From contig NW_020654972.1 in the NCBI RefSeq assembly GCF_003589595.1, positions 11,776,499 to 11,840,498 on the forward strand: a DNA stretch of 64,000 bases, read 5' to 3'. The first letter of the stretch is position 1, and each line of letters begins with the position of its first letter. The stretch is from Hyposmocoma kahamanoa. Its lineage: Eukaryota > Arthropoda > Insecta > Lepidoptera > Cosmopterigidae. The position numbers and the translations under genes were made by a program. Below the pieces are notes generated by a model. The model was not told where the DNA came from. It saw only the letters and a program-made list of their open reading frames with translations, and searched no databases. This document shows positions 33,569 through 45,125 of this stretch, one piece after another.

Positions 33569-35347
33569 CAGGGGTTCCCAAACTTATTTTATCTACTGCG
33601 CACTTTGAGAATAAATTATTTTTTAGCGGAGATTAAACATTCATTCTAAACGAGACTTTTACTATAACCCGCAAGAGTTGACTTGAGACCTAAGCGCAGT
33701 TGGTAGTACACAACGGCGCTCAGGTCTCAAGTAATCTCTTACGGGCTACACCTGCCAATGAGAATGATTATTGAAACGCAACCTTATAGTATTCAGATAG
33801 AGTACCTTTTATTCAAAATAAAATAAACATAATCGATTCTAATATAAAAACTAATGTGAAGGATGAATGTGATGCTGTTTTAATAAGTTTGTTGATATCA
33901 AGTTCCAATTTACTCAAGAACGACCGCAAGTCACCACGTTCGGTAACATGCAAATGATTTCTTTTTTTAGTAAGCAGCGTTGTCACAGCACTAAAACCAT
34001 GTTTACACAAACATGACGATGGGAATGCTATCAAGAATCGTTGAACGATCGACCACAATCCAGGGTACAATTGCGGGATCGGTTTTTGTAGCCAAAATTC
34101 TTGGTAGCCATTTTTGAACTTGATTTTTATTTCCTCGTTCGTTGTCAATTTTATAAGTTCTTCTTTCAGCTGAGGTGATATTGCTGTGTTGACATTAGAA
34201 AACGGATCCAACCCCAGGCTGGTATTTCCAAGTTCAAAATGTCCTGGTATCGTTCAGTGAAGTCAATGTGGAGATTTTCCAAATGTTGGCAGTAGGCAAA
34301 CAAGTCGTCGATACTGTAGGATACTGATAAATTCGGAAAATTGTGAAACTCACGCCTGCCCATATTCTTTTTGTGTAGAAGCAGTTTGGCTGCGAAAGCA
34401 GCAACGATATTTTTTGTTTTAATTAAATTCATGGCCTTGCAGTTGGAGATTCATGTCGTTGAACAATTTATACAGGTCTGTCATGTAAGCTATGTCATTC
34501 TTTGATGTAATGAGCTTGTTGCGCAATTCTGCATCTTTAGTTTCCAAGAACTCTATCGCAGAATCAAACAGGTTGTAAAATCGAGTCAGACAATTGCCTC
34601 TTGATAGCCAACGAACTTCAGTATGAAACAACAAACGGTTGAAATCTTCGTCATTAGTAACACAAAGCTGATGAAATAATCTATCATTCAAAGAGCTGTT
34701 ACGGATTTCATTGACTGCTTTGATGATATATTGCAGTGGTTGAAATAGTCGTTCTTTTAAATTTCTAGCAACCAAATGTTGTCTATGAATAACGCAATGT
34801 ACAGCAAGGACATCTAGAATTTTATTTTTTAAGTACGCTATGAAGCCTTTATGACACCCTGTCATAGCCGGAGCGCCATCCGTAGCAACTGATATAATAT
34901 ATTTCAAGGGAATCTCTTTCTCATCACAAAACTTTTCCAATGTATTGAATATGGTTTCGCCTTTTGTACCGGTCTCTAAATTTCTAGCAAACAATAGTTC
35001 TTCACATATTTTCTCATCTTTAATAAACCTCACGTAAGACAGCACAATGCTTCATTAGTTGGTAAAGTGGACTCATCGAGCTGAATTGAGAATTGACTAG
35101 TCCTCAGATGATTGCACAATGATTCTTCAATGTTTTCAGCCATTTCATCAATTCGTCTTTGCACAGAATTATTACTCAAAGGAATTTTCCGGATAATATC
35201 TGCGGCCGGTTTATGAAGCACAGTACTTTCTTTATTGCTGGCAAAATTAACTCTTCTCCGATGTTGTGTGGTTTGCCTTTTTGAGCAATTAACAAAGAGA
35301 TATTGTACGAAGCTCGAAATCCGTCGTCATCTTGCTTAGCATATACA
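33569..35347 (-). pseudogene. hAT transposase relic (ZBED5/SCAND3-like)
   Basis: Minus-strand blocks in three frames: 35347-35230 (QDDDGFRASYNISLLIAQKG), 35221-35030 (FSIQLDESTLPTNEALC), 35045-34419 (ISVATDGAPAMTGCHKGFIA, AVHCVIHRQHL, EVRWLSRGNCL) and 34432-33813 with the C-terminal dimerisation region (PQLYPGLW, CLCKHGFSAV). This is the hAT catalytic and dimerisation layout, close to the group also domesticated as ZBED5-type genes. The left end CAGGGGTTCCCAAAC at 33569 is a typical hAT terminal repeat, preceded by GTCTATAT, the possible 8-bp target copy. The N-terminal BED finger and the other end are absent, cut at about 35347 by a LINE. Confidence 0.8.
33668..33746. repeat. Foldback repeat inside hAT end
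   Basis: CCCGCAAGAG...ACTTGAGACCT and its inverted partner (reverse complement CCCGTAAGAG...ACTTGAGACCT) form imperfect arms of about 31 bp around a 17-nt spacer. Confidence 0.55.
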
Positions 35348-36030
35348 GCATATAGCTTTAAAGTTGCACAATCAAAATATTTGGGTGTTCTTGTGGACCA
35401 GCGACTCTCGTGGTATCCACACCTCGAACATGTCATTAAAAGAGTGAGAAAACTTAATTGGATTTTTAAAACACTAAGATATGTAGTGCCGGGACCAGTC
35501 GCTGGTCCGCGAGTCTCGTCGTCTAGGGATATACTTAAGGAAATATACGTGAGTTTGGTTCAATCTGTATTGATTTATTGTAGTCCTTTAGGGGTGGAGC
35601 TGCTAAAACTCTTTTTCTCGAGTTGGAACGTGCGCAACGCAATTTGCTTAAAATAATGTATTTAAAAAAAATACTATTTGCCACTAGCAGTTTGTATCAA
35701 TTATCAAATTTAGCCACTGTAAGAAAACTCTACATAACTCAAACTGTACTCAGATAACATAGGTCTCTAAAATGTGATCTAAACATTTCAAAGAGAAGGA
35801 AAGACATTGTGGTAGAAGTACCTAAAGTAAATACAACATTTGCAAACAGACAATTAAACAAATGATCGGCCCATTTGTACACTTTAATTAATAAGGAATT
35901 AGAAATATACGCCAAAAGTTATAGAGACTGTAAACAAGTTATATCAAAATGGCTGCAGTCGAAATCGTATGAGGAAACCGAAGATCTATTAGAACACTTG
36001 CTCTAAAAACACTACTTTCCTAATCTATGG
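35348..36030 (+). mobile_element. LINE family B copy 2, 3' part
   Basis: Plus-strand ORF2 C-terminus in several frames (KYLGVLVDQRLSWYPHLEHV, WIFKTLRYV, VSLVQSVLIYC, then a tail ending LLEHLL and stop near 36005). It matches the 54500-55190 copy. It truncates the hAT element, so it is younger than that. A CA repeat follows in the UTR. Confidence 0.7.
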
Positions 36031-36042
36031 CAACAGGTTAAC

Positions 36043-36045
36043 ACA

Positions 36046-36130
<85 letters not shown>

Positions 36131-36143
36131 GCACGCACGCACG
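36043..36143. repeat. (CA)n microsatellite with (CGCA)n edge
   Basis: CA units with interspersed CGCA. It lies about 40 bp after the family B ORF2 stop. Confidence 0.9.
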
Positions 36144-36981
36144 CCCAAAGCCCGTGTAAGCTAGTGGCAATCATTCAGTCATTGCACAGAGGTGTATTTC
36201 TAAGCAAAAATCGATCAAAACGATTTCAACAATTTTGTTACATTCATCTGCAAAACGTGCATTGTTAAAGCTTAATAACCGTTACACCACTAGACGGGAA
36301 CAAAAAGCGCTCCTGATTAAAAGTAATCTTTCAACCCAATTCTGTGTTTGTATGTGGTAAAAGTTTTGTAATACCTATTGATGAATATTGAAGAGGAAGG
36401 TACGTACTGTAAACTTAGACGTAGCTCGTGTTGCGTAGCGAGAGGTACTTTTATAAATATAAACTGGGATGATCTTTAAAGCTTGGTTTATTGTACTTTT
36501 TTACATATTTTCTTACTGAGGTTACATCTCGAACTCTCAAGATGTTCTATTCTTTCTAATTTCCTATTTTAAAACACATTCTAAATATAAAACTATATTC
36601 ACACAGCTGTAAGAACAAGTATTCTATGAACCAGCCGACTGATACAAGAATGCACAAATCGGGTTATTTAACAAAAACTTGTTAAAACATGATTGCCCGC
36701 GGTCTATTATCTACGAATATTACCTATCTAGGAATACTAATAACCATTAAAAAGCGAAACTGTGTCTGTTGCCTTTTTATTTGTTTGTTTGTGTCTACTT
36801 TCGTTTCGAAACGGAGCGACCGATTGACGTGATTTTTATTTTATTTATTCAATATACAGGACAGATGTACGAATTATATGGAGAGAAATATCGAACCGAG
36901 TTAGTTTGAGCAATCTCTTAATTAATATTAGTTGATGTTCACAAGTTGTAGTCGAGAGTCGAGAGCTCAGTCGGTGTCAAA
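36144..36981. other. Unassigned spacer
   Basis: No gene seen. CGAAACGGAGCGACCGATTG near 36805 resembles text common in dispersed insect repeats, but I cannot name the family. Confidence 0.35.
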
Positions 36982-37092
36982 GGGTCGTATTCCAGAACTC
37001 TACTCAATGCTCAAGTCGGGATCTGAGTACGATTTCAAGCACTGGAATTACGACCCTAATGGCAGGGACTTGAGTATGATTTCGAGAAATGC
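36982..37092. mobile_element. Relative of the 8216 foldback MITE
   Basis: GGGTCGTATTCCAG at 36982 and TACGACCC at 37049-37056 bound a 75-bp unit. The next 35 bp (TAATGGCAGGGACTTGAGTA) match the interior of the 8216-8379 element in reverse order. Confidence 0.6.
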
Positions 37093-37329
37093 TATATTCG
37101 TAAAGCACCCTCAAATACCTCGAAAACGATACCCAACTTGCCATTATTTCAAAAATCGTTTGTGCCATCTTGGATTTAGAAATTAGAAAAGTCTTGTCCG
37201 CCATCGTGTATTCAGATATAAATGCCATGCCATTTCCTTATGGATTAACAAAAATCAATTTTTGAAAATTCCTGTCAACCATCTTAGATTTAGAAATTAA
37301 TGCTACATTCGTAATAAGCATTCTCAAAC

Positions 37330-37405
37330 TCCTCGAAAACGTCTATTAATTTGACTCACTTAGCGTGTGCGGTAGGTAGGTTTCTATGCGTTATTATTCT
37401 AAGGA
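37330..37405. mobile_element. End fragment of the CTTAGAATAATAACGC MITE
   Basis: TTCTATGCGTTATTATTCTAAG at the right edge, preceded by CTCACTTAGCGTGTG, equals the inverted left end of the intact element at 43651-44031. The other end is not found nearby. Confidence 0.55.
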
Positions 37406-37435
37406 TGTAGAATTATCTACAGCTTCATTTGGTTT

Positions 37436-37760
37436 TAAGATGGGAAGGACACATTGAATTTTCCATGAGTCTGGTATGACTAAATAATTCCAAAGTTTAT
37501 CTTAAATATTCAATAACATTTTCTGTCCTCTGGTATGTTGTCCAATCCTGGTGTTGTATCTTTCATACAGTGATATGTATAAGTCATTCAATGTAAAAGG
37601 CTTGTTGAGAAAGGTGTTACTATCACTATTGGCAGACTGAATCAAAATATCATTCAAATTATTTTCGTTTAACTGTGATGAGTCTGATATCTTATCCAAG
37701 AAGCTTGGTACACAGTCATCGTTTAAATATCTGTTACGTGAAGAACCTGTCCTTTTAACC
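37436..37760 (-). mobile_element. LINE RT linker/N-terminal fragment
   Basis: Minus strand: FTLNDLYISLYERYNTRIGQ and, after a shift, PDSWKIQCVLPILKPN-like text match the region just before the LINE RT palm (usual form: PISWK...V.PI.K). Decayed, with stops. Confidence 0.45.
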
Positions 37761-38654
37761 TTTCGATAGAAATACGTGTCATTCTACTAACACTAGTACA
37801 TAACTCATGGCATGATTTAATGCTTTCTACTTTTAATATCAAATGCTTTAGAAATGTCCAAAGACACTGCTAGTGCTTCTCGTTGCTTCTCCATAGCTTC
37901 GCTCCATGTGATGTATAGATTGAAAATAGTCAAAATCAATATTGAAAATGTCTAACGCTTCGATTATAACCTTATTTGAATCCCTAATAATATAGCCACC
38001 AAAATTTCATATTTTTTTTATTTTTATTTATTCATAAAATTTTACATAAAACAATTGTTTACCCCCGCCAAACTGAGAATAGTTCTGGCCCCCCAGCTAC
38101 CAAATATTAGTACTTACCTTTATGGATGGTAACAATTAATAACACAATCCCCGCACATCTAGATTCAAACTTAGGCGAACGATCGTTTTTTACGTTACTT
38201 TGAATATCACGCTACAGCATTTCTCACGATTGCGTGAGAAATGCTGTATTTGTATGATTTTGCATTATATTGCATTTTGTATTAGCTTCTGGCCGTATGT
38301 CCTCGCTGAAATATTTATGTAGGTATATCCATTTTTCGTGTACACTATGCGCTTTCGTAACACCGGACGTTTCATATCAATTAACTGAACGATTCAATAG
38401 TTTCAAGAAACAGATATACGCGATTTAGATCCGGAAACAATAGTTTCATTTCCTATGCGAAACAACCACGAAAACCTAAAAACTGGACACCCAAACATTG
38501 TTTTTAAATACACGTTTATTAAAACAATAGACAATCAGTAGATACTCGAACATTATAAAATAGCAATTGCACTGAAAACTACGCCTGTATACAAATAACG
38601 ACGATGGACAGCTAAGGCTTCCCTCACAGGATACCTACTACTCGTACTTACATC
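37761..38654. other. Repeat-rich spacer
   Basis: Contains a T-rich LINE-tail-like stretch (38010-38050), a perfect hairpin (38213-38248) and a segment at 38434-38490 homologous to the right half of the element at 46892-47071. No gene. Confidence 0.45.
38213..38248. repeat. Perfect 16-bp hairpin
   Basis: TACAGCATTTCTCACG, loop ATTG, exact reverse complement. No flanking features of a microRNA or terminator. Confidence 0.75.
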
Positions 38655-39440
38655 TTCTTCTTCATCAAGTAAGTATCAGTATAGAGCTCCTTGTGAAAGA
38701 GTTCGTCTAGGGAAGTACTGTCACCTTACCTAATTCGTCCATCAAGCAGCATTGCAAGCATTACTTCTTCTTCATGTCAATCTTCTAATGAAGGTCGGAG
38801 ATGGCAATCTGAACTTTGGACACTGCAGCTCTGAATAATGAACGGGTGTTATTGAACCACTGGCGCAAATTTCTAAGCCAGGATATTCTCCTTCTTCCTA
38901 CACCTCTCTTTCCTTGTATTTTGCCTTGGATTATTAATTGTAATAAGTCGTACTTTGGTTTTCTCTATATATGACCCAGTTACTCCAGTTTCCTTCTTTT
39001 GATGTTATCAACACTTCTCGTTTTCGACTAACCAGCTGCAGCACCCTTTCGTTCGTGACTTTGTCTCTCCACGATACTCTCAACATTCTCCTATACACCC
39101 ACATTTCGAAGGCTTTTTTGCACATAGATTCTGTGAGTGTCCAAGCTTCTGCTCCGTACAAGAGAATGGAGAAGATGCAACAATGAGCCAGTCGAGCGCG
39201 GGACCGACGTTAAGACTTCTATTACAGAGCAGGGTCGTCATTCTGAAGAAAGCATTTCCCGCTTCTTGAATGTGGCGGCACCTTACTTTAAGACTGTGGC
39301 CAACACGATCATCAAATAACAGTCTAAGTACTTATATTCTTGTACTTTTCTAATTTCTGTCCGTTGCGTAACAAGCTGTCAATGAACGTTTGTTTTGTTA
39401 TGGCCATATACTTGGTTTTCTTTTTCTTGATGTTGAGATT
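38655..39440 (-). mobile_element. RTE-type LINE 3' fragment
   Basis: Minus strand: NIKKKKTKYMAITKQTFID (about 39435), then LLYGAEAWTLTESMCKKAFE and EMWVYRRMLRVSWRDKVTNE (39161-38934). The YGAEAWT...MW.YRRMLR...VTNE pattern is the conserved C-terminal end of RTE-clade RTs. A GAA-rich tail lies near 38655. Degenerate. Confidence 0.75.
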
Positions 39441-40699
39441 CGGTCTACTAACATCACTACTAACATTTATGGACTGAACCGCATTCAAGTTTGGCACGAC
39501 TGCTCAATGCGGGCAACGTATTTTCACCTCTCCGAGCGCCTGCTTAGGTTCTGTTACATCCCCATATAGCCGGTAACATATAAAAAATTAATTTGTCATG
39601 CTATACTTTTTACATTTCACGTTTCTTATTTCATTTGAAAAAGCTATTCCTGAACCGCTTCGTAATAGTTCCTTTCCCCTCAAAGTGAGCGTCTAATGTC
39701 ATTAGACGATTTAATAGGTTATTATAATAAATGATATTATTTATTTTAAAGTAACGAGAAAATTGTGATGTTTTTATATGATAAAATATCAAAATTTTGT
39801 ATGCTGATATGTATTTATTATGTACTAGGTACTCGGTGTAACGGGCTGCTGTCCGCAACTCGACGTCTAGGCGCGTATTTACGCCTGTACTAGGTATACA
39901 TTATAATATCCAAATTTATAAAATTAAATGTACTCACTGAGTTATTAACGTTTCAATGGGAAATTTATGAGGTACTAGAACACTTCTACCTAAATAGAAG
40001 CTGCCCTTCGAAGCCACAATGCTCCTTCGACAATGAAGAAGAGAAGGACTAAATAAATTATAACCAAAATTAGTTTCATTCGTACGACTCGAGTCCTTTT
40101 CCCAATGGGGTAGCTAAAAACCACAGACTTCCACTTGCTACAATCTTGACACACAACACGCATTCAATCTTTTCATGCGCGCAGGGATATTTTTGATCTG
40201 ACCTTTTTTTGGACGGCATAAAATGAGAATGAAAAACTACTTGTACAAAATGATACCCGAAACAAACAAATAGAAAAACAGTATGAAAATAACCACGTTG
40301 CCACGTAGCCACTTTGAGGCTACAGACGCTAGTTGGAATCCAGTCGGCTCGAAGGAATTTTTGTTTTATCTTTGTATATTTAGCTGTGACCTTCGAAGAT
40401 GAGTGCAACAGCAACTTCAGATACAACTAAGCGGTGGCGGTGTAATATTCTCTGCGTCCTGAAACCAGGAGCACCCACCGAAAAGTTATTGGAAGTTTTT
40501 TGTAACAAATCAGATTATATTTTAGTTTTGCCATTAAAAAAAATGATGTAAATCCTATGAATTAGTTCTTCCTCTACTATTAGTTCTACAACTTATACAA
40601 CACACTAACGTAATACATAAAAAATTGATTAAACAAATATTTAAACGTTAACTATTTATTCAAGATTCATGCATTCTCGTGCAAAATACCACAGAGTCT
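39441..40699. other. Unassigned spacer
   Basis: Frames at 39631-39858 and 40076-40426 (both minus) show no known motif, and I do not call them genes. Confidence 0.45.
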
Positions 40700-41075
40700 C
40701 AAGGCGAAAGTGTGAGTTGCTAGTGATGACTTACGGCATTGAGACGTGCTCGCTCACAATGGACCCCATAAGAAGGCACAAGATCACCCAGAAATGAGGA
40801 TATACCCAAAAGAATGAGAGGAACCGACATAGCTCAAAGAATTGCAAAACTTAAGTGGCAGTGTCCTGCGAGCAATGTACCCCACATAGCTCGCAGGACA
40901 GGACAGGACGGCTGAGGCTTGGGCAGACTACCCGCGAGGTGGACCGATCACTTGAAGAATCTTGCGGCAATCTGTTGGATGCAAGCGGTACATGGACGGT
41001 CCACATGGCGACATTTGGGGGAAGCCCGTGTACAGCAGTGGACGTCTTTCGGCTGAAATGATGATGATGATTGTG
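40700..41075 (+). mobile_element. RTE-type LINE 3' fragment with (GAT)n tail
   Basis: Plus strand: MTYGIETCSLTMDPIRRHK, then DIAQRIAKLKWQ, HIARRTGQDG, RWTDHL and STWRHLGE before a stop and ATGATGATGAT at 41058-41068. This is the classic RTE C-terminus and tail. A 12-bp inverted duplication (40862-40873 / 40889-40900) has been inserted between KLKWQ and HIARR. Confidence 0.75.
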
Positions 41076-42137
41076 GCAGGAAGCATAAACGTTGAATTAT
41101 TATTTAATAGGGCATCTTTAGGAGCATGAGGAAACGGTTGTCCTTTGCTCGACCACGGGATAAATAGCGTCAGTGATACATCTGTAGTTAGTTTTTTATT
41201 TTAGAGTAATCAACATCGACATAGGTTCATTCGTTACGATATTATTTTACTTTATTTTTTCCGTTTATTTCTTTTTATTTCAATAGTCAGCCGTATTAGG
41301 TGGTTGCTTTCTACACTAATTCCACGGATAGGTATATCTACAGTGATTTTTAGTTTTCATTTAAGGTTGTCACTTTCAATGCTAATATTATTTAAATTTT
41401 AAAAAGAAAATTTCCGTCCTAATGTATATTTTTGCTAGCGTACGCTACACGAATTTTTTTGTAAACAGCTGTAGGCGTTCACTTTCTACCAGTACCGATC
41501 CAAATGAATTCTATCATAAGTAGGCAAGGTTACCTCATATTTGTTTAGCTGTATGGTTTTTAGATCTAGACCAATTGTTGTCTTCCGTCACTGCGTGTTC
41601 AACGAGACCACAGAGATTGGGCTCATTGTACGTCCAACAGAATATGTTTTCTTGTAGATATTTCAGTGTTCAGAGCCAATCAGTTTTTAAATGTTTTAGG
41701 CTAGCAAACCTTTTTACTATAGAAATACACCTTACGGATGGCCCTGTATATTAAAGTCATACAACAAGTGAAAAATAATAGTTTCACTAAATCTATGAAA
41801 CACGCCACGCTGTATAACAAGTAGGATTGTTAAATTTGCAAGCGTGTGTGGTGCGTGCCGACGGAAACTCAATTTTCTACATTAGGTACCTAACTGAAAC
41901 AATCTGCTATGTGAATATTTCAGAATGAGCAGTTACTAATAATCAACACCGACTGAGACGTGCACCATCGCGTCGCGATATTTATAAATATTTAAAATGT
42001 ATGGTTTAAGTACACGATAGTGTTCCGAGTGTTTTAAATAGATGAAGCGGTCTTTCCGTGTCCATAATTACGTCTACACATGACTATTTCAATGCTCGGA
42101 AAATAACGCTCAACTATTATACTATTTGAACGCAGCA
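41076..42137. other. Upstream region of AOX
   Basis: AT-rich and non-coding. TTTATAAATA at 41981-41990 is a possible TATA box about 150 bp before the AOX start codon, but I see no matching initiator. Confidence 0.35.
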
Positions 42138-45032
42138 ATGGATAAGATCACATTCAGTGTCAACGGCAAAAAGTGTGAGGGTAAGTAATTTCAAAACCAA
42201 GGCGATGTTAGAGTTTTTAAGAAGCGACTTACCTGGAAAAAGGAGGTACTATTTAAAATTAAAATAATCATTCCAATTGATACAATATATAGAATATAAC
42301 CACTTTGTTACAATATATACACATGTAGATATTTTGCTTGCCGTGTGACGTCTTGTATTTGGCATGCAAACCAAGTAAATTGACTTTTTATTTGCTACAT
42401 TTTTTATGTTTGTAATAAGTTTTTTTGTTCTCTTGTTCGCTTTGCGAGATCTATTGTTAGAGCGTATCATTAATCATATTATAATACTCACAGTACTAGT
42501 CTTAGTTTTCACTATGGCAGCCACTGTTATTAAAATATCACACACGAGATTATTTGTTTGATATGAAATGATCGAGTTTTTTAAACCTCTCATGCAAAAA
42601 GAGGGGAGTTATAAGTTTGAAGCCTTTATCTGTATATCTGTCTGTCTGAGGCATCCTAGCTCCTTAACGGATGGACACATCTCAAAACGGTTTTTATTTG
42701 AACGCTAATATAATCTGGATGGTTCTTACCTATGTTTGAGGAACATCTGTTCAGCTAGTTAGACATCATCAGCTTTTTTCACTGTTAGCGTAGAGATCTC
42801 AGTCACATAATGAAAATTTATTGTATTTCTACTTGACAGAGCGACTTGAAACTTGGTGATATATTATGGAAATGCGATAACCTCGGATGCAGTAATTATG
42901 GTTTTTAGAAACGGTAAATCGTTAGAATTATGTTACAACCCTACCCTCCGAGCAAAGTGTGGGCATTGTTGCGCCGAACAGGCGGGAGTTGCCCCACAAC
43001 ACAGTTATATACTATGGTAAGGTAAAACTGCTGTGTTCGGGCTCATTAAAATGATCTCGACGAGTTGTTAACTGCCTCGTGCCTGCACGTGGCCGAAGGG
43101 TTACCATGTTGGCCTGGCACGCAGAGGTCCCGGGTTCGTTTCCCGGGCCGGGAGAAATATTTGTATGCCTACCTTTATTTTTCTTATATGCCATAGTCGC
43201 ACTCTGCAAACTAAAGTAAACGAAGAGGCTGACACTGAGTTGTGCGATACCAGATCCCTTTTTTCCTTGATCTGATATTAAAATATTCACTCCACATTTG
43301 AGCACATTTCGACCCATATTTGGGAAGAAATTCTGAGTAACATGGTAGTAAATTCACCACTTGCCTCTTCTGTTTTTCCACGCTTGGCTAGGATGTCAGC
43401 CGCATCACAGGTTGCACTGTATAGTAAGGAATTTCATGATAGATAACGGCTCATTGATTTTCCACCTGAGTTTGAACGATGTGCAGATGAGTGGAAAGTG
43501 TTTTGATGTCAGACATACACAGAAACAGAAAATATTGAACAGAGCGGAAACAAAACATTGAAGAAGCATCCAAGTCCATACATAAAATGAAAAACCTACG
43601 ATTGTAAATTATTTCAGAAAAAATTGTGTACTGAGTAGCGAGCCGAACCCTTAGAATAATAACGCATAGAAACCTAGTCCACACACGCTAAGTGAGGCAA
43701 ATTGAAGCGCGCCAAATGGCCTACCCGAGCGGGCGGGCCTTCGGTGCTCAAGGTCAAGTTGCACCGCGAACAGATCAAGAATTTTAGCTAAAATGACGAA
43801 ATGTGCGGTAAATGAGTGTAAATACGTCAGACAAACATAAAATAGATACTAACATCACGTTCCACAAGGAAGTAACGTGTTTCAATTGTATTTTTATACA
43901 AATATTCACTAAAACCGAAAATTAACCTACTACTAAAACTAGCCTACATGAATTTGATTTTTGCCTCACTTGTTTCGTTTGTCACAGTTCGTTTGATATG
44001 AAACTATCATTCTATGCGTTATTACTCTAAGGCCGAACCATTAAATATTCAAAAAGGCCGGAAATATTTTGATAAAACTCTGCTCTGCCATTATTTAACA
44101 CCGGGTGGAGGAATACACCAAATTCTGCGCTGCGTAGAAACAAAACTGGAGGGCTCTTCTCCCCCACATCAATTTTCAATTCTGTAAACAAGAAAAGGGA
44201 CGCCATAAAGTAAGTTACTTAATCATTAAGCAACATAAATTATTAATAACAAACCTAGTCCTTATAATTAATGCATTTTCGCGGGCGTGTAAGTGACGGC
44301 TCAGCGCCAGGTTGAACTTCGGAATCGGACGACGGTGCCGATGCCGCAACCTCCGCCGTGGTGGTCTCTCGCTCACGACTCATTTGCGGCGGTAATGACG
44401 AACCGCTCTGAGTCCGACTGAATGCAGCAGGGAAAACCACAGAAGGCAAAGAAGGACTCGATTTCGATTGTGATCGAGTTATATTCGCCCGGTCCGGGGT
44501 AGGGGGCGGCTGTTTATGTTGTATTAACCGGTCTATATACTTAATACAGGGAATATCACAGTTATTATATTTATCGGTTTCCAATCACATCATCGATTAT
44601 ACCCAGTTTCCAACATTCTTTCCTTGCAGTGCAGTCCTTGTACCACCTGTCCCACACGTTGTCTCCTACTTTAAACTTTCTACGGCAATTATTTTTATCA
44701 TTTGATACGTCGCAAATACATTTCTCCTGCGGCATTATCAAATCTAATCGAGACCGTAAATCTCTGCCATACATTAGTTTAGCGGGGGTGTGGCCAGTGG
44801 AAGTGAGTGCACTGTGTTCCTAAAATTTGTTCTGCGAACGCTTCTGCGTAAACATCAGTTACTACCTTACTCCATTGCTACTGCTAACAGTCGAAGAATA
44901 TGTCCTCAGGTAAAATGTCGCGCTACATTGGTTAAACAGCAATATAATGCTCTAAGCTGTAAATTAACATATTAACTCACAATTTACACGCACGCCAGCA
45001 CGCACACACACCCACACCCACCCACACACAAA

Positions 45033-45082
<50 letters not shown>

Positions 45083-45092
45083 NNNNNNNNNN

Positions 45093-45125
<33 letters not shown>

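Noticed and set aside
36043..36143. CRISPR-like or telomeric array
   Set aside because: Simple CA/CGCA microsatellite with no spacers. No CRISPR or telomere repeat was seen anywhere in the window.
40076..40426. 116-codon minus-strand frame as a gene
   Set aside because: No known domain. The KKRSDQ...CVLC text does not form a zinc finger, and the surroundings are repeat-rich.
43083..43155. Functional tRNA gene
   Set aside because: A and B boxes and a T arm are present, but no 7-bp acceptor stem or proper anticodon arm closes; read as a SINE head.
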